In this document: positions 39,501-51,102 of the stretch, piece after piece
How the letters are laid out: the number at the start of each line of letters is the position of its first letter
Numbering within the stretch: position 1 is the stretch's first letter
Assembly: GCF_009389715.1 (NCBI RefSeq)
Contig: NC_052399.1
Span: forward strand, 30,575,146-30,639,145
DNA from: Phoenix dactylifera
Taxonomy: Eukaryota; Streptophyta; Magnoliopsida; Arecales; Arecaceae
DNA: 64,000 nucleotides
Direction of reading: 5' to 3'
Translations under genes and position numbers: made by a program
The notes under the pieces: model-generated
The model's database searches: none
Seen by the model: only the letters and a program-made list of their open reading frames with translations
Told to the model about the DNA's origin: nothing

Positions 39501-41054
39501 ATCGAACTCTATGAAGGGGCAGTCGCAGAAGGTTCTGCTAATCATGCTGGGAATGCTCCTAAAATAAAGAACTCAGAAAATCAAGTTTACTGCTTGGCAG
39601 ATTTTAATGAAGATAGTCATGATAATCTCAGCCATGATAACTATGATCCGGAACCTAAGGATGCTGAACATCTGGAACATCAACTCCTTGAGATGCATGA
39701 AGAGAATGAGAAACTGATGGGTCTGTACGAGAGAGCCATGCAAGAGAGGGATGAATTCAAAAGAATGCTTTCTACCTATGAATTTAACAAATCTGAGAGC
39801 AAAGAAGAGACTAGCTGTCCAGAAAAGCTGGCTGAAGTGGATGAAGAAAGAGTCTACGAAAATCAAGACAAGGATAAGGTTGAGGAACCCGCGATGCATG
39901 AAGAAGTGTCTGAAGAAAAACTGCATCTTGTCAGAGGTAAGTTGGAACTGGTAGAAGATAAGCTTGCAACCACAGGGAAAGCTGTTCAGTTCTTTGGATT
40001 GCTTGAGAATGCAAGCACCGAGGTAGATGAGCTTTTGGAGAATGTTGGAGTGACGGATCATGATGTTCAGCTAAAGCAACGGGAGATTACAGCCCTAAAG
40101 CATGCTTTGTCCCAAATACAGGAAAGAAAAACTGGTGTGGATAACAAGTTCTTGGCTCTGAAATTTGCATTGAACAGTTTCTGTTCAAAGGTTCAATACT
40201 GGGAAGAAAGAGAAGCCCGGGCTAGGGCAAGGGTTGATGCATGCTCTGCATATCTGGAGCAAAGGAACGAAGAACTTAGACTAATTAAAGTCCACAAGGA
40301 TGAAATTAGTACCGCCTGTATCAAGGCTAGGCACTCCGAATCTGAGTTGAGAAGCAACATTGACTGCCTGAAATTGAAACTCCAAGATGCAGAAACTAGA
40401 AGAAAAGAGACCGAAAAGGTTTTGTTTGCAATCGATAATTTGGATAAATCTGACCTGTCCTCGCAGAGGGGCCTGAACTTTGGTAAAGCTTCTGAACTGC
40501 TCAAGTCTGAGGAGGAGAGAACCAAGATCTCAGCTGAAATGAAGCAGTTAAGGGAACAGCTGGCTGCTGTACAGAAGGAAATTGCAAAGTCAATGAAGAA
40601 GTCCGAAGTGCTGGATACAAAAATTCGAAACCTTGAAAAAGGGATAAAAAGTGGATTGCTCTCACTGCAAGAGTCAGAACATGGATTGCAACAGGTTGTT
40701 AGAGAGAAGGAGATGCTCTTAGAAATGAGAGAGGATGGGAGGACTGAGCTGGGAATATTGTTAGTTGAGTATCAGGAGTGCATCTTTCAATTGGATCTGA
40801 AAGAAGGGGAGATTAAATTGTCTGAAGAAGCAGTACAGCAAGAAGTGAGCAGCCTGGAGGACTTGAGGTCTGAACTAATTGCAGCGACGCAGAAGATGAA
40901 CCAGTTGTTGGAGGAGAATAGATGCATGAGACTCTCTAACTCAGAAGAATGTTCACAATGTGTTTCTATTGCTCAGAAGGCAGAACGACAGCTTGGACAT
41001 GTTCAGATGTTGGTAACTGAAGCCAAGTCCTTGTTACTTAGTAGCAATGCATAG
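30569..41054 (+). CDS. KIN12E: Kinesin-12 family motor (KIN-12E-like)
   Basis: Twenty-one coding exons join in phase to about 1,289 aa: 30569-30763, 31468-31623, 31710-31793, 32080-32199, 32283-32396, 32667-32759, 32996-33085, 33280-33350, 33622-33696, 33850-33937, 34772-34830, 34938-35001, 35087-35152, 35450-35608, 35786-35890, 36371-36606, 36809-36878, 36956-37012, 37262-37321, 37439-37518, 39227-41054. The motor domain (about residues 60-405) has the P-loop GQTGSGKT (144-151), switch [11 protein letters not shown] (265-274), switch II DLAGSER (302-308), and [13 protein letters not shown]. The rest is coiled coil. Family knowledge: KIN-12 motors are plus-end directed and act in the phragmoplast or division plane. 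The N-terminal motor, the length and the long terminal exon suit KIN-12E; the exact KIN-12 member is inferred. The ATG at 30569 opens the frame that splices into the motor. Confidence 0.9.
36001..36230. repeat. 115-bp tandem duplication in a kinesin intron
   Basis: Two copies (36001-36115 and 36116-36230) beginning ACTTTATCAATTTTTC differ by only a few bases. They lie in the intron between exons 15 and 16. Confidence 0.92.
37704..38483. mobile_element. Probable old MITE in a kinesin intron
   Basis: The left end (GGCATTTGGCGACACAAATG...) and the reverse complement of the right end (GTATTTGGTTACACCCAAGTG...) are similar over about 45 bp, giving imperfect terminal inverted repeats. The middle is very AT-rich and has no open frame. 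It accounts for much of the 1.7-kb intron between exons 20 and 21. Borders are approximate and I could not fix a target duplication. Confidence 0.45.
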
Positions 41055-44000
41055 TTTATTCAACTGCCTATGCTGTTGTTAGCATCGATTTTTTTTTCCG
41101 TCGATAATCTTGGGCACTAGTAGATGCTTGGATTTGCGCTAATCCAGCTTTGCTTCTGTATTGTTTTATCCACTTTTCTCTTTCATCTGTACATGTGAAT
41201 CTAGTATATTCAAGTTTGCTTTTGTGCACTACTCTCTCTTCATGTCTAAATGTAGTAAAAAACTAGAGGAACTAATAAATGTATAACCTACATTTTGAAT
41301 ATAAAAAAAAAAAAGGAAACCTAGCCCTGTTAATTAAAAGAAAAAAAAGGACAATCCAATGCTCTCCCGCCCACTGTGGGGACTCAAGAGGGATAAATGT
41401 ATGCAGTTTTAGCTTGCATTTTTCTGTATTTCAATCCTGTGACCTTTATCACAGTGGAATGAGCTTACTATTATGCTAAGGCTCACCCTCTAGTTCTATT
41501 AATTAAAGAGAAATTTTGAATTAGAATGCATGCCTTTGTGATTGAACAAGAGTCACAAGACTGGATGGTTGTGTTTAGAAGCTCTAGCTTCCACCTAATT
41601 TCTTTGATAAGATAAGAGCAAGGAAAATAGAAGTGTGTCTAGAGGCCAAAAAATGTGTTCAACTTCAATGTGATGTTTGTTAGAATTCATGTCTTTAGTC
41701 CACTTTTTTTCTAGCTAGATTTCTGCAAAGACACCGTAACTGAGTAAAAGGTATATTTTGGTTTCTAGCTAGAAGGGAGAACGGATTTAAAGGCTATTAT
41801 TTTATACACATAACTAGGCGAAGATTTTAGGGAACATCAATTATTTGTATACATGTCTGGCATTATAATGGAAATTGGCTAAATAATGGCCATTATGTTT
41901 GATATTGTTAGGTATATGAGATGATGATCGAGGGACTCCCACAAACGGTCATAATGGCTGTTATTCAAAGCCGTGCCTTTTAGATCTCCACGATTTTGGT
42001 TTGGAGGAAATACAATTTAGACTGTTAGAGGAAAAAAAAAAGGAGAACTATGATCAAGATGAGAACAAGCAATGGTTGTTATTTTATTTATTATTATTAT
42101 TATTATTATGTAAAATAATATTAAATTCATATCTCTGTTCCTACTTTTGGGAAATAAATTTTTTATTCAATAAATGATGATTGATTTTAATGTTGTACCT
42201 TTTCTTATATTATTGCTCGGTAACTCCCAACGCAGACTTATTACAGCTGTGAGAAATATTATAACAATCAATAAATCCATTCTAGTGCATATTTGGATAA
42301 ATTATGATAATTTTCAATACTATTTTTTGAGAAAAAAATATTTTTATTATTATAGCATAGGCTTTTCCCCATGGTCTCTTGGCCCTGGTGCATATTGAAC
42401 TATTGCTACCTGTCCTGTTCTCTCAACGCAAACCATTCTTTTTGTTCCTTCTCCTCTTTGAGATGAAACATTCGCCTGGAGCAAGATAGAGGATGGGAGC
42501 TTGCATCACCCAAAAGTGAAGGTGCATCTTCACTAATTCTACCAATTCTTTTTTTATATGTATAAAAAAGGAATTCTCTGGGCAGATGCTGTAAGGAGAT
42601 TGAAATAGCTTTTTTTTTTTTTTTTTGGCTAAAAGAGATCGAATTAGTTCGACATATACATTGAATTGCCAAACTTGCATTTGTGGGCCCGAGAAATTTT
42701 CTTGTGCGTATAATTGGCCCCACAAAGTACTCTAGATGCATTTGTCCTTGTGCAAATAATCTGAGCTTTAGAGTATTTCTCTATGTAGTTGATGGATGAT
42801 TATAACCATCCATTGTTTCTTTCTGTATGCTTCATATATCGTTAGTATTATAATACAAAAAAGTTAATAGTTTTAACCATAATATGCCGTATCGTACCGA
42901 ATTGAACCGTACCGTACTGATTTGGTACCATATACTATAGTAGTGTGGCACTGATTTTAACTACCCAAAAAGGAAATAATGGTTTTGGATTGGATCTGTT
43001 ATATTGGGATATTGGAGGTATATGAAACTGGATTGAGACTGTAGCAGGAGCCATGGGAATCCTTGTTTGTTTCCTTCCCTCTCGGACAAGGAGGGGGACA
43101 GGAGTCAGAGACCGGAGTCCGAGTCTCTTGGAAAGGTTAGTTGGGTCAACGGTCTGTGGGTTCAAAAGCCGAGCTCCAAACCTTCTTCAAAAAACCATGC
43201 AGAGAGAGGGAAGAGAGTGATTGGGTGGGGTTTTTCGAGCCTCGCTGACATGGCTTGATGGGCCTAACGCCAGCCCAAACCTTCTTCAAAAAACCATGCA
43301 GAGATAACCACAAAACTTAACCACTTGGTTTTATTTCGTTTATTATTTATGCATGTGTTGGTCTCTCACTGTACCATGGAATCACGCAATTTGGAACATC
43401 CTCGGTGACCCTCAAAATTGGTAAACATATATATCTCTCTCTCTCTATATATATAATTTCCTCGGAGTCTTAATATTTAATAATCACGAAAAAAGTGACC
43501 TGGCAACAAGAAGCTGGACGGCTAATATTTAGTGAAGAGTTTTTTTTCGGTCGGTCCTCCTGAAATGAAACCCCAACCGTCGCCTCCCTTCCCCAGGTCC
43601 CCTGAGTCCCCTCCCTTCTCGCCCCAAACGCCGTCCCTCACCGATAATATTAAATTAATTTATTAATAATAATTAATTAATATTAAATTAAATAGAAAGA
43701 AACCATAAAAATTCCATTTCCGATAGAGACGCACAGACTCGTATAGAGAGGGGAGGAGGAAAAGAAAAATTTCCTAGGGTTTCGATTTTTTCTTTTTTAA
43801 TTTTTTCGAACGCTCCTCCCTCCTTCTCTTCCTTTCTATCTACAAATCCAAACCCTAGGCGTCTCGATCTGACAAAGAAAGGCTTCGGCTTCTTCTCGCT
43901 AGCAATTCTCTCCCTTCTCCTCCCATTCCTCGTCCTCTTCCTCCCCCTCCTCTCTTCTTCCTCCTCCAAACTCCCCACGACAACGGCGGAGGAGGAGATA

Positions 44001-44123
44001 GAGGAAGAGGAAGAGGAAGAAGAAGCGGTAGCCCCGGCGGCAGAGGCAGAGGCGGAGAGGGGGAGAGGCGTGGTTGAATCCAAGAAGAAGGGGAGGAGAA
44101 CCGATGCTGGCGGCGGGGGATCC
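41055..44123. other. Intergenic DNA, no gene seen
   Basis: This holds the KIN-12 3' UTR (an AATAAA-like CTAATAAATG lies at about 41,272) and the 5' region of the next gene. It has a (TTA)n microsatellite at about 42,089-42,109 and a TA/CT microsatellite at about 43,427-43,454. The last 300 bp are GA/CT-rich and probably 5' UTR. A long minus-strand frame from 43,688 to 44,407 is a shadow of the GC-rich coding exon. Confidence 0.5.
43176..43304. repeat. 30-bp direct repeat, 99 bp apart
   Basis: An exact 30-bp word starting CCAAACCTTCTTCAAAAAAC occurs at 43176-43205 and 43275-43304. Flanking sequences are not repeated. Cause unknown. Confidence 0.85.
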
Positions 44124-47100
44124 ATGGATCCCGAGGAACCCCCGCCGGCGGCGGCCCAACCGCCACAGTGCGACTGCTCATGCCTCTGCTGCGGCCCCAC
44201 CGCCGCCTGGCGCCGCTCCCTGAAGCGCAAGCTCGACCAGGTGGAGGCCGGGGTGGCCGTGGCCACCATGAACGCCCGCCGCGACCGCCCCATCGCTGGA
44301 GAGGGAGAAGGAGACGAGGAGGTGGCCCGGGTGGAGATCGAGAACGAGGCGGCGGCGCTTCGGGAGGCGCTGGGGAGCCACCAGCAGTCCATCCAGGAGC
44401 TGTACACGGAGCTGGAGGAAGAGCGGAACGCGGCGGCGACGGCAGCGAGCGAGGCGATGTCGATGATCCTCCGGCTTCAGCGGGAGAAGGCGGAGGCCCA
44501 GATGGAGGCTCGCCAGTTCAAGCGCTTCGCTGAGGAGAAGATGGCTCACGAACAGCAGGAGTTTGCCGCCCTCGAAGACCTCCTCTTCAAGCGCGACCAG
44601 GCCGTCCAATCCCTCTCCTGCGAGGTCCAGGCCTACAAGCACTGCCTCCTCAGCTACGGGATCATCGCCTCCTCCGCCGCCCCCACCCCAACCGAGCCTC
44701 TCACACCCGACGCCGCCACCGCTACTGCCTCTGCCGATGTCCTCTATTCCCAATTCGACCTCCCTCCGCCTCCTCCACTGCCGTCGTCCTTATACGACTA
44801 CCCTCCCCTCCGCTGCACCGTGCCCTCCGAGGCTGACAATTATGGTGCTGCAACCGATCTCGAAAAGTACCCCTTTGGCGAGACCCCTCGCGAGCACCTC
44901 CAGAAGCTCGAGCAGCGCATCTGCCAGTTGGAGAGAATGCCGAGCAGCAGCCATTTTGTCATGGACAAGGGGGTCATTGGCCAGTCCCCGAGAGGACGAG
45001 GAGGTTACCGCCCAAAGCATCTCAGGAAGTTCTCCTCCTTTGACAGCTTCGGCCCTGGGTCGCCCACATTCAACAGAGGAGAAGAATTTCCTGTTATGGT
45101 GGACCGTGCATGGGATTGCAGTGGGAGGGATGATATGAGCGACAGGGTGTACACGGTCGATGCAGTGAACGGGGTGATGGTTGGGGCATGCGAGTCATAT
45201 ATGAGCACACCGAGGGAGTTTTGGAGCCAGCGGGATCCAGGCAGTGTTGAAGAAGGGGAGATACGGAAGCTGTACATGAGGCTCCAGGCTCTCGAGGCTG
45301 ACAGGGAATCGATGAGGCAGGCAATTATATCGATGGGCACAGATAAGGCGCAGACAGTGCTGCTGAAGGAAATAGCTCAGCAGCTGTGTAAGGATGCAGT
45401 GCCGGAGAGGAGGATCATAAAGAAGCAATCTTTTCTTAAGAGATTTTCAATCATGTCCGCTATTAAGGTAATTTATTTTATATAAATGCTCATAGTTAGT
45501 TAATTCAAGGCTTATTGATTATTGGTTTAATTAGAATGAAAGATCAGCAGTCCGAACTATTGTTATAAGAAATCAGTGTCTTATTCTCTCAGCATCTGGT
45601 TTAGAAATTTGCCAAATAATGAAAAAGTTCAGATCATTAAAAGAGTTAGACAATCATATATAATGAAATTTGCATTTTAGATTTGATTGGTTGCCTTAAA
45701 GTCCTGTAGGATCCTTTCAACCATGGACGTGGCACTTTCTCATTATCATGTATTACTAGGATAAGGTGCAATTGGAATATCTTATTAGTTTTATAATGAT
45801 TGCCACAACAACCTTTGTCTTTTTGTACATTGGCCATGCTCATCCATTTCTAATTAATTTCGCTTCCGAGTTAAGAGTTCATTTCCATGAATGGTTGTGC
45901 CGTCAGAGTTCAGGATCTTGCTATTGTCATCCTTTTATAGGAATTTTTAAAGAACTATCAAGAAGTCATAGGAGGCAGATGAATTATGTTTTGGTCAGTG
46001 ACCGAGCAAAGTTATGTTACTGTTTTAAGAAGCAGTCTTTGTAGCCACATATGCATATGTCTTCACCATGGAGGATCTAGGGCGTCTTTCTATGTAGTTT
46101 GGTTTCATAGTGGGCACCAAAGACCTAAAGCTTTGGATATGCATCCCTCCACCTCCTCTATGATTATTTCTATTCCTTCTGATTCTTTTTTTGAGCTATT
46201 TCTAAATTTTGTATTTGTTCTATCTATTGTTATAAATTTATTTAACTTTTTCCCTGTAAATAGGAACCATGTAGGTGCTAGCCCAAGCGGTAGCATATTG
46301 CTTAGGCACCATGCAGTGCCTTAACCTCCTGCACAATGCAGACACTTCTTAAAACCTAGATCTTGCTCTACTTTGATGAAGTACAATGTGCAGATATATT
46401 ATCACCAGTTGAGTCTGATTGTAGGACCGCAACAATACAGCTTATGACCCTTCTTGATGTTGATGCATGACCCATGTAATACATTTTTTGAGGAAGTCTA
46501 GCATTTTATAGGCAGGAGAAAAGATAGAAATGAAATTTTAGTAGAAATATATGTTTTTCTAATCTGTAGTCCAAATGAACATTCAAAATGGGGTGGCAGT
46601 GGGTTCAGACATCAGCAACTCCTGTTGTCGAGGCAATCATGAACTGAGCTGCATGGATTAGCGCAGCACATATGGTTACTTTTCAGGGTCTGTAAATTAC
46701 TTAATTGAGCGCTCGTGTTTAGATTGGTTGAGAAGTTATACTCTGACTAGATGTGCTTTAAAATAGCCTAACTTAGCTAGTCAACTTGTAAAATATCCAG
46801 AATCATTTGGCCCATGTATTAAATGAATTTGGTGTTTTCCTACATTGTTATATGTATGTGACTACATCTTGAGTTTATCCTTCTTTGTAGGGAAGTTCAT
46901 ACTTTAGTCTCTTTTACTTTCTTTTTTATTTTTATTTTGTTATGCCTACGCATCATCACTAGTACAACTCACCAACTCGTTCTTGTTTAGTATCAACCAC
47001 CAAGATGCACTTTTTTCTTATTGTTATGCAACCATGCAGCATGCAGAACTATGCAACTATGTAGCATGTCGAATGGTGCACCTTTTTTTATATTTTTTTT

Positions 47101-49153
47101 TCAGATTAGTCTGTAATATCTTCCATGTTTGTGTATTAATCCCTGCTTTTTTCATATTTATACAAAGATTCTTCTAAAGTTCTCCATTTGTAGAAATCCA
47201 TCCTTTCACTAATTTTCATTTATTGAACTATAGTTAAGGTTAACCATGATAGCATAAGGACAAAAATGCCCTTGTCTTAGCAACAAATGAGGCTTGGCCC
47301 TTGGCCCTTACTCACCTAATACTCTCTCTTCTTGCTCAGGACTTGGCCGCTATGAGAGCAATATCAAGGGGAATGGATAAAGGGGTTGGTTAATTTTGAG
47401 AACTAGGGACAAATGTCCAGAAGATATGAAACCAACAATTTTGGAAGAATAGAATATTCTGTTATTATCTAACTTAACCCAAGACATGCATAAGTATTAA
47501 GTTACAATATTTCATGGATTAAAATATAAATATGAAAAGACATGGATTAATATGCAAATATAGAATATTATAGGGATGAATCTGCAAAAGCCTCTTTATA
47601 AAAAGATGAAAATAATGCTTTAGAATCTTAGTAGCAGAAAATTTCTGTCTGAGATGCTGTTTCAGAATCTCTTATGAAAAGCTCCTCCATGGCCACCGCC
47701 TCCTCGGCCTCATCATAGTTGACAAGTTCAATCTCTCTCCCGTGGTAGAGGAAAAACCAACACTTAATCAACCCTCCTCCCCCTTCCTCTTCCTTGGCCT
47801 CCTTATAGTTGCCAAGTTCTCTCTTCTCCTGGCAAAGAAAACAACATGACATCCCAATCTGAAGGGTTGATACCTTAAAAATCTATACTGTACCATCATT
47901 TGACTAGGCTAAAATCAAGGTGGCCCATGCTTATCCAGTAATGGTCCATCACTTAATAAATTGACAGCTCTCATGCTGATTAGGATCCAAATGGCATGTT
48001 GATCATCCAAATCGCTCTAGGTTACCTGTTTTTATATGGCAAATGTGGAACTTACATTACAAGGTTCAACCCTTGTTCCTTTTTAAAGATTGAAGGCTTC
48101 ATATAGAGTCAAATGGTGACATCAGTACTTTTATTTTCTTAGAGAAAGGTTGTGCAGAGCCTAAGCAATTCATTAAGTGAATGAAACAGCTCTCAAAAGT
48201 CCCCCAGTTAAACCAGGAGAACAGAAAACAAGAAGCAAGCTACAAAAGTTGGAGGAGATCCTCTTAACAAGTAAAAACATTACGATCTAACAGAAACTGA
48301 TTATTTGCAGAACAGGACTGGTCAGCTTTCTTTTACTTTCATTCACTCCCAATATAATGGCATCAGTACTTCGTCAAGGAGATTGTTGCTGACACTGTTT
48401 CTAGATTTATATACCAGACTGATTGGTTGTAAACAAATATACTTGTGCTCAATCTAGGTCTACAACTCGCTAGATTAGTGTTATTTTTCTTATAGTGATG
48501 CAGCAGTGCTTAGCTCTGTAGTTCTATTTCACTTGCTTTTGAGCTCTGCAAGTCTCATGCTCAAAGTAGATTTTAACTAGCAACTCTTTTGTTCATGGAA
48601 GGTTTGATATCACAGTAGATGCAGCAGGATACCTTTTCAAATCCTGATTATTCTCTTGCATGTAAGTTACTTAGTCTGCGTACTTTCTGCAATCTTTGAC
48701 ATCATTCAGATTGTTTTTGTCCAATCTTGCGTACCAGACTTTGTGAATGCCATTCATTTATGAATATGCTTCTAAACTAGAGCAAGGAATAAATCTGTAA
48801 GCTATTGTAAGAGCATCAGTGGTGAATCTAAAATTGGACGGCGCATAGAGTTCTGAAATGAGTAGTCTGACTTGCCCTAATTGCATGTGTTTCTTTGAAT
48901 TACCTAATACATTATTTTAGATAATTTACTCTGTAAAAGTCATCATGAAGTCTTCGTTAGGGATCATTATAATGGTCTCAGTTTTTTGTGCCATGTTATT
49001 TGCTGTCTTACAGTTGCTGGTATTTGCTAGTTAATTTTCATTCTGCATTTGCAGTATTTGGGATGATTCTTTGCTTAAACTTTTCTCCCTTTTTTCCTTC
49101 AGCGGGTCATGTCATTTCTTTTCTGGAGAAAGAAATCTTCCCGGATCAAGTAA
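44124..49153 (+). CDS. MYOB7: GTD-binding (DUF593) protein, MYOB7-like
   Basis: Exon 1 (44124-45467) starts at the ATG giving MDPEEPP; an upstream in-frame GTG at 44070 is not a likely start. Exon 2 is short (49103-49153), giving RVMSFLFWRKKSSRIK and a stop. The total is 464 aa. The N-terminus is Pro/Ala-rich with a Cys cluster (CDCSCLCCG). Residues about 72-180 are the coiled-coil GTD-binding/DUF593 domain (ENEAAALREAL, QELYTELEEERNAAATAA, SEAMSMILRLQREKAEAQ, ending CLLSYGI). A second coiled coil lies near residue 375-400. Family knowledge: DUF593 proteins bind the globular tail of class XI myosins and act as vesicle receptors. Odd point: the 3.6-kb intron and 17-codon last exon rest on a conserved basic-aromatic C-terminal tail and matching phase 0, not on transcript data. 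Without splicing the frame stops at 45485. Confidence 0.8.
45468..49102 (+). other. Inferred 3.6-kb intron of the MYOB7-like gene
   Basis: The donor is AAG|GTAATT and the acceptor TTCCTTCAG|CGG. The intron has no supported gene. One minus-strand frame at 47,628-47,852 has two similar halves and is reported as an observation. Confidence 0.6.
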
Positions 49154-50846
49154 GTGCTTATTTTGGTTGAAGGTTCTGATGATTTTGTTTGGAGGGTTTA
49201 ATGACGGTTAACTGTTGCTTTGAATGTTTGTGTCAGGTACACATTCGGGTTATCGGCCAGCAATGCTGGCTTATTGCTGCTTTTAGACAAGACTTCCCGT
49301 ATGCGGCACAGGAGATTTCTCACAAGAACACAGTGGTGAACTGGTGATAGTGATTGAATTCGACTGTCTCCTACATGCTACATGTGCAGTTCCTCTGAAA
49401 CATAAGTGCATTGGTATAAAACTGAATAGAATGTTGGTCATGTCTGGATATTATTTGGAAATCAATTCTTTCATGGATGTCACCAGATTGTAGATGAAAA
49501 GTCTCTTTGTTGTATTTCTTGCTTTTTTTTTTTTTCATCTACCCTCTACATGTTTGATGAGCAAACAAGGAGCACGTATATAGGAAGCATGCCCTACAAT
49601 CTGTTGTAACTCAGCTTACGATGGACATCCTTGATATCCTGTATGCATACTGAGGTCTCTCCATATAGCCACGGCCTCAGCGTGTGATCTATGTGCTTTT
49701 TGTTTATTTTTTTGTTTTTATTTTTTGTTCTTACTGCCTTCTTTGTTGAAATACAGAATATTGAGAGGGAACTAAACCATGGTACGTGGACCTCTGAATT
49801 TTTCGTAATGCTTGCATGCCGTGATTTGTGGGATTTTGTTTTTTTTTTTCTCCTTGTTTATTTGTTGATGAGTTTTGGTGGAAGCTGGCTAAAATGCTTC
49901 AGTGTCATCCTCGCAAGCCGGGAGACGGTTTCATCTTGGCTTGGGGTCAGGCTGAAGACCCAGCCCAAAGAATCTCAGGCACTGGCTTGTAAGTAGCTTT
50001 CAAGGCTCTAAGTTTCCCCATTACCTGAATGATACATTCGGTGGCGATGCATTCCTACTTGCTCTGCTCATATGTATGACTCCTTCCTCTCTTCTGCTCA
50101 TTTCAGGTTGGTTGGTGGGAACCGAATACGCCTCTACAGAAAAATGGGATGCCCATGCGTGCCCCCTTTCTGTGGGTAACTCATGCATGTCCTCTTACGT
50201 GCCCGGCCTTGCACACTGATGTGGCAGTGCATGATTGGTTCGTAGACCATGTTGCAGACTTTTATTCGAGGAATGCTGTGGAAAGTGTCTGGGGACTTCC
50301 TATGTCAATTACTAGGGAGGTGTGAATGAAAACCAGCTGAAGGTATACATGAAAAATCAGTTCTCGAGGGTTCAAATTGAAAGGAAAACACCGGGACATA
50401 TAATAATGCCCTACTCAGGATGCCGGCGATGAACACCATTGATGGGGTTTTTTTTTTTTTGGCTAAAGTGGGCATTTCATATATCACGGATACGAATATA
50501 TTCAATAAAATCGGAATATAAAAGATTTTGAAATGCTTCAGACATCTATCTCTTCTCAGACCATAAGATATCTCTTGAGTAACTTGCTATATATGCTGTT
50601 ATACGGTCGGCCGCTTTATTGGTCTTTCGATATACATGTATAGTCTGAAATATAAGATTTTTTTATTATCATCTAAATATTGCAGAGCAGAGGATGATCA
50701 CCTTTATGACTACTCAGGCTCTGCGGATTCAGCTAATCTCCTTAATGGCCTTCGGGAATCTAAAAACTCCTCGCCAATGCCCTACGTTCTCTGGCATCGG
50801 GGCTGAGGGAGGGGAGAGGCTGCTTCTAAAACGACGACCCGAACTT
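49154..50846. other. 3' flank of the MYOB7-like gene, no gene seen
   Basis: Probably 3' UTR followed by intergenic DNA. Open frames here are short and T-rich (for example 49,691-49,996), without domains. The Mutator-like element begins at 50,847. Confidence 0.45.
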
Positions 50847-50905
50847 GGGGAGTTCTAAATACACCCCCCTGAGAGGACACCCCCCAAAAACCAAAAAAAA
50901 AAACC
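50847..50905 (+). repeat. Left terminal inverted repeat of the Mutator-like element
   Basis: About 59 bp, C-rich then A-rich, matching the right end in inverted orientation with one mismatch in the first 20 bases and a spacer-length difference before GGACACCCCCC. Confidence 0.8.
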
Positions 50906-51102
50906 CCAAACTAACCTTTAGTGTAATTACCATATTGCCCTTGAAATTTTCTCAGTACACCCCCCTTCCTCCTCCTCCGTCTCCTCCTCCGTTTCGTTTT
51001 GAAAAGGAAAAAAAAAACCACCCCTCAAACCCCCCTTAAACCCCTCGATCCATTTACATCGTTTAGGCGATCTTTGAAGGAGATTTAAGCCCCATTCGAA
51101 GC

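Noticed and set aside
44070..44123. Extended N-terminus of the MYOB7-like protein
   Set aside because: The frame opens with GTG, not ATG; the first ATG is at 44124 and gives the family-like MDPEE start.
43688..44407. 239-codon minus-strand frame over the MYOB7-like exon
   Set aside because: Shadow of the GC-rich coding strand, low-complexity Ser/Pro composition.
44178..44753. 191-codon minus-strand frame
   Set aside because: Antisense shadow of the GTD-binding exon, Gly/Leu-rich with no domain.
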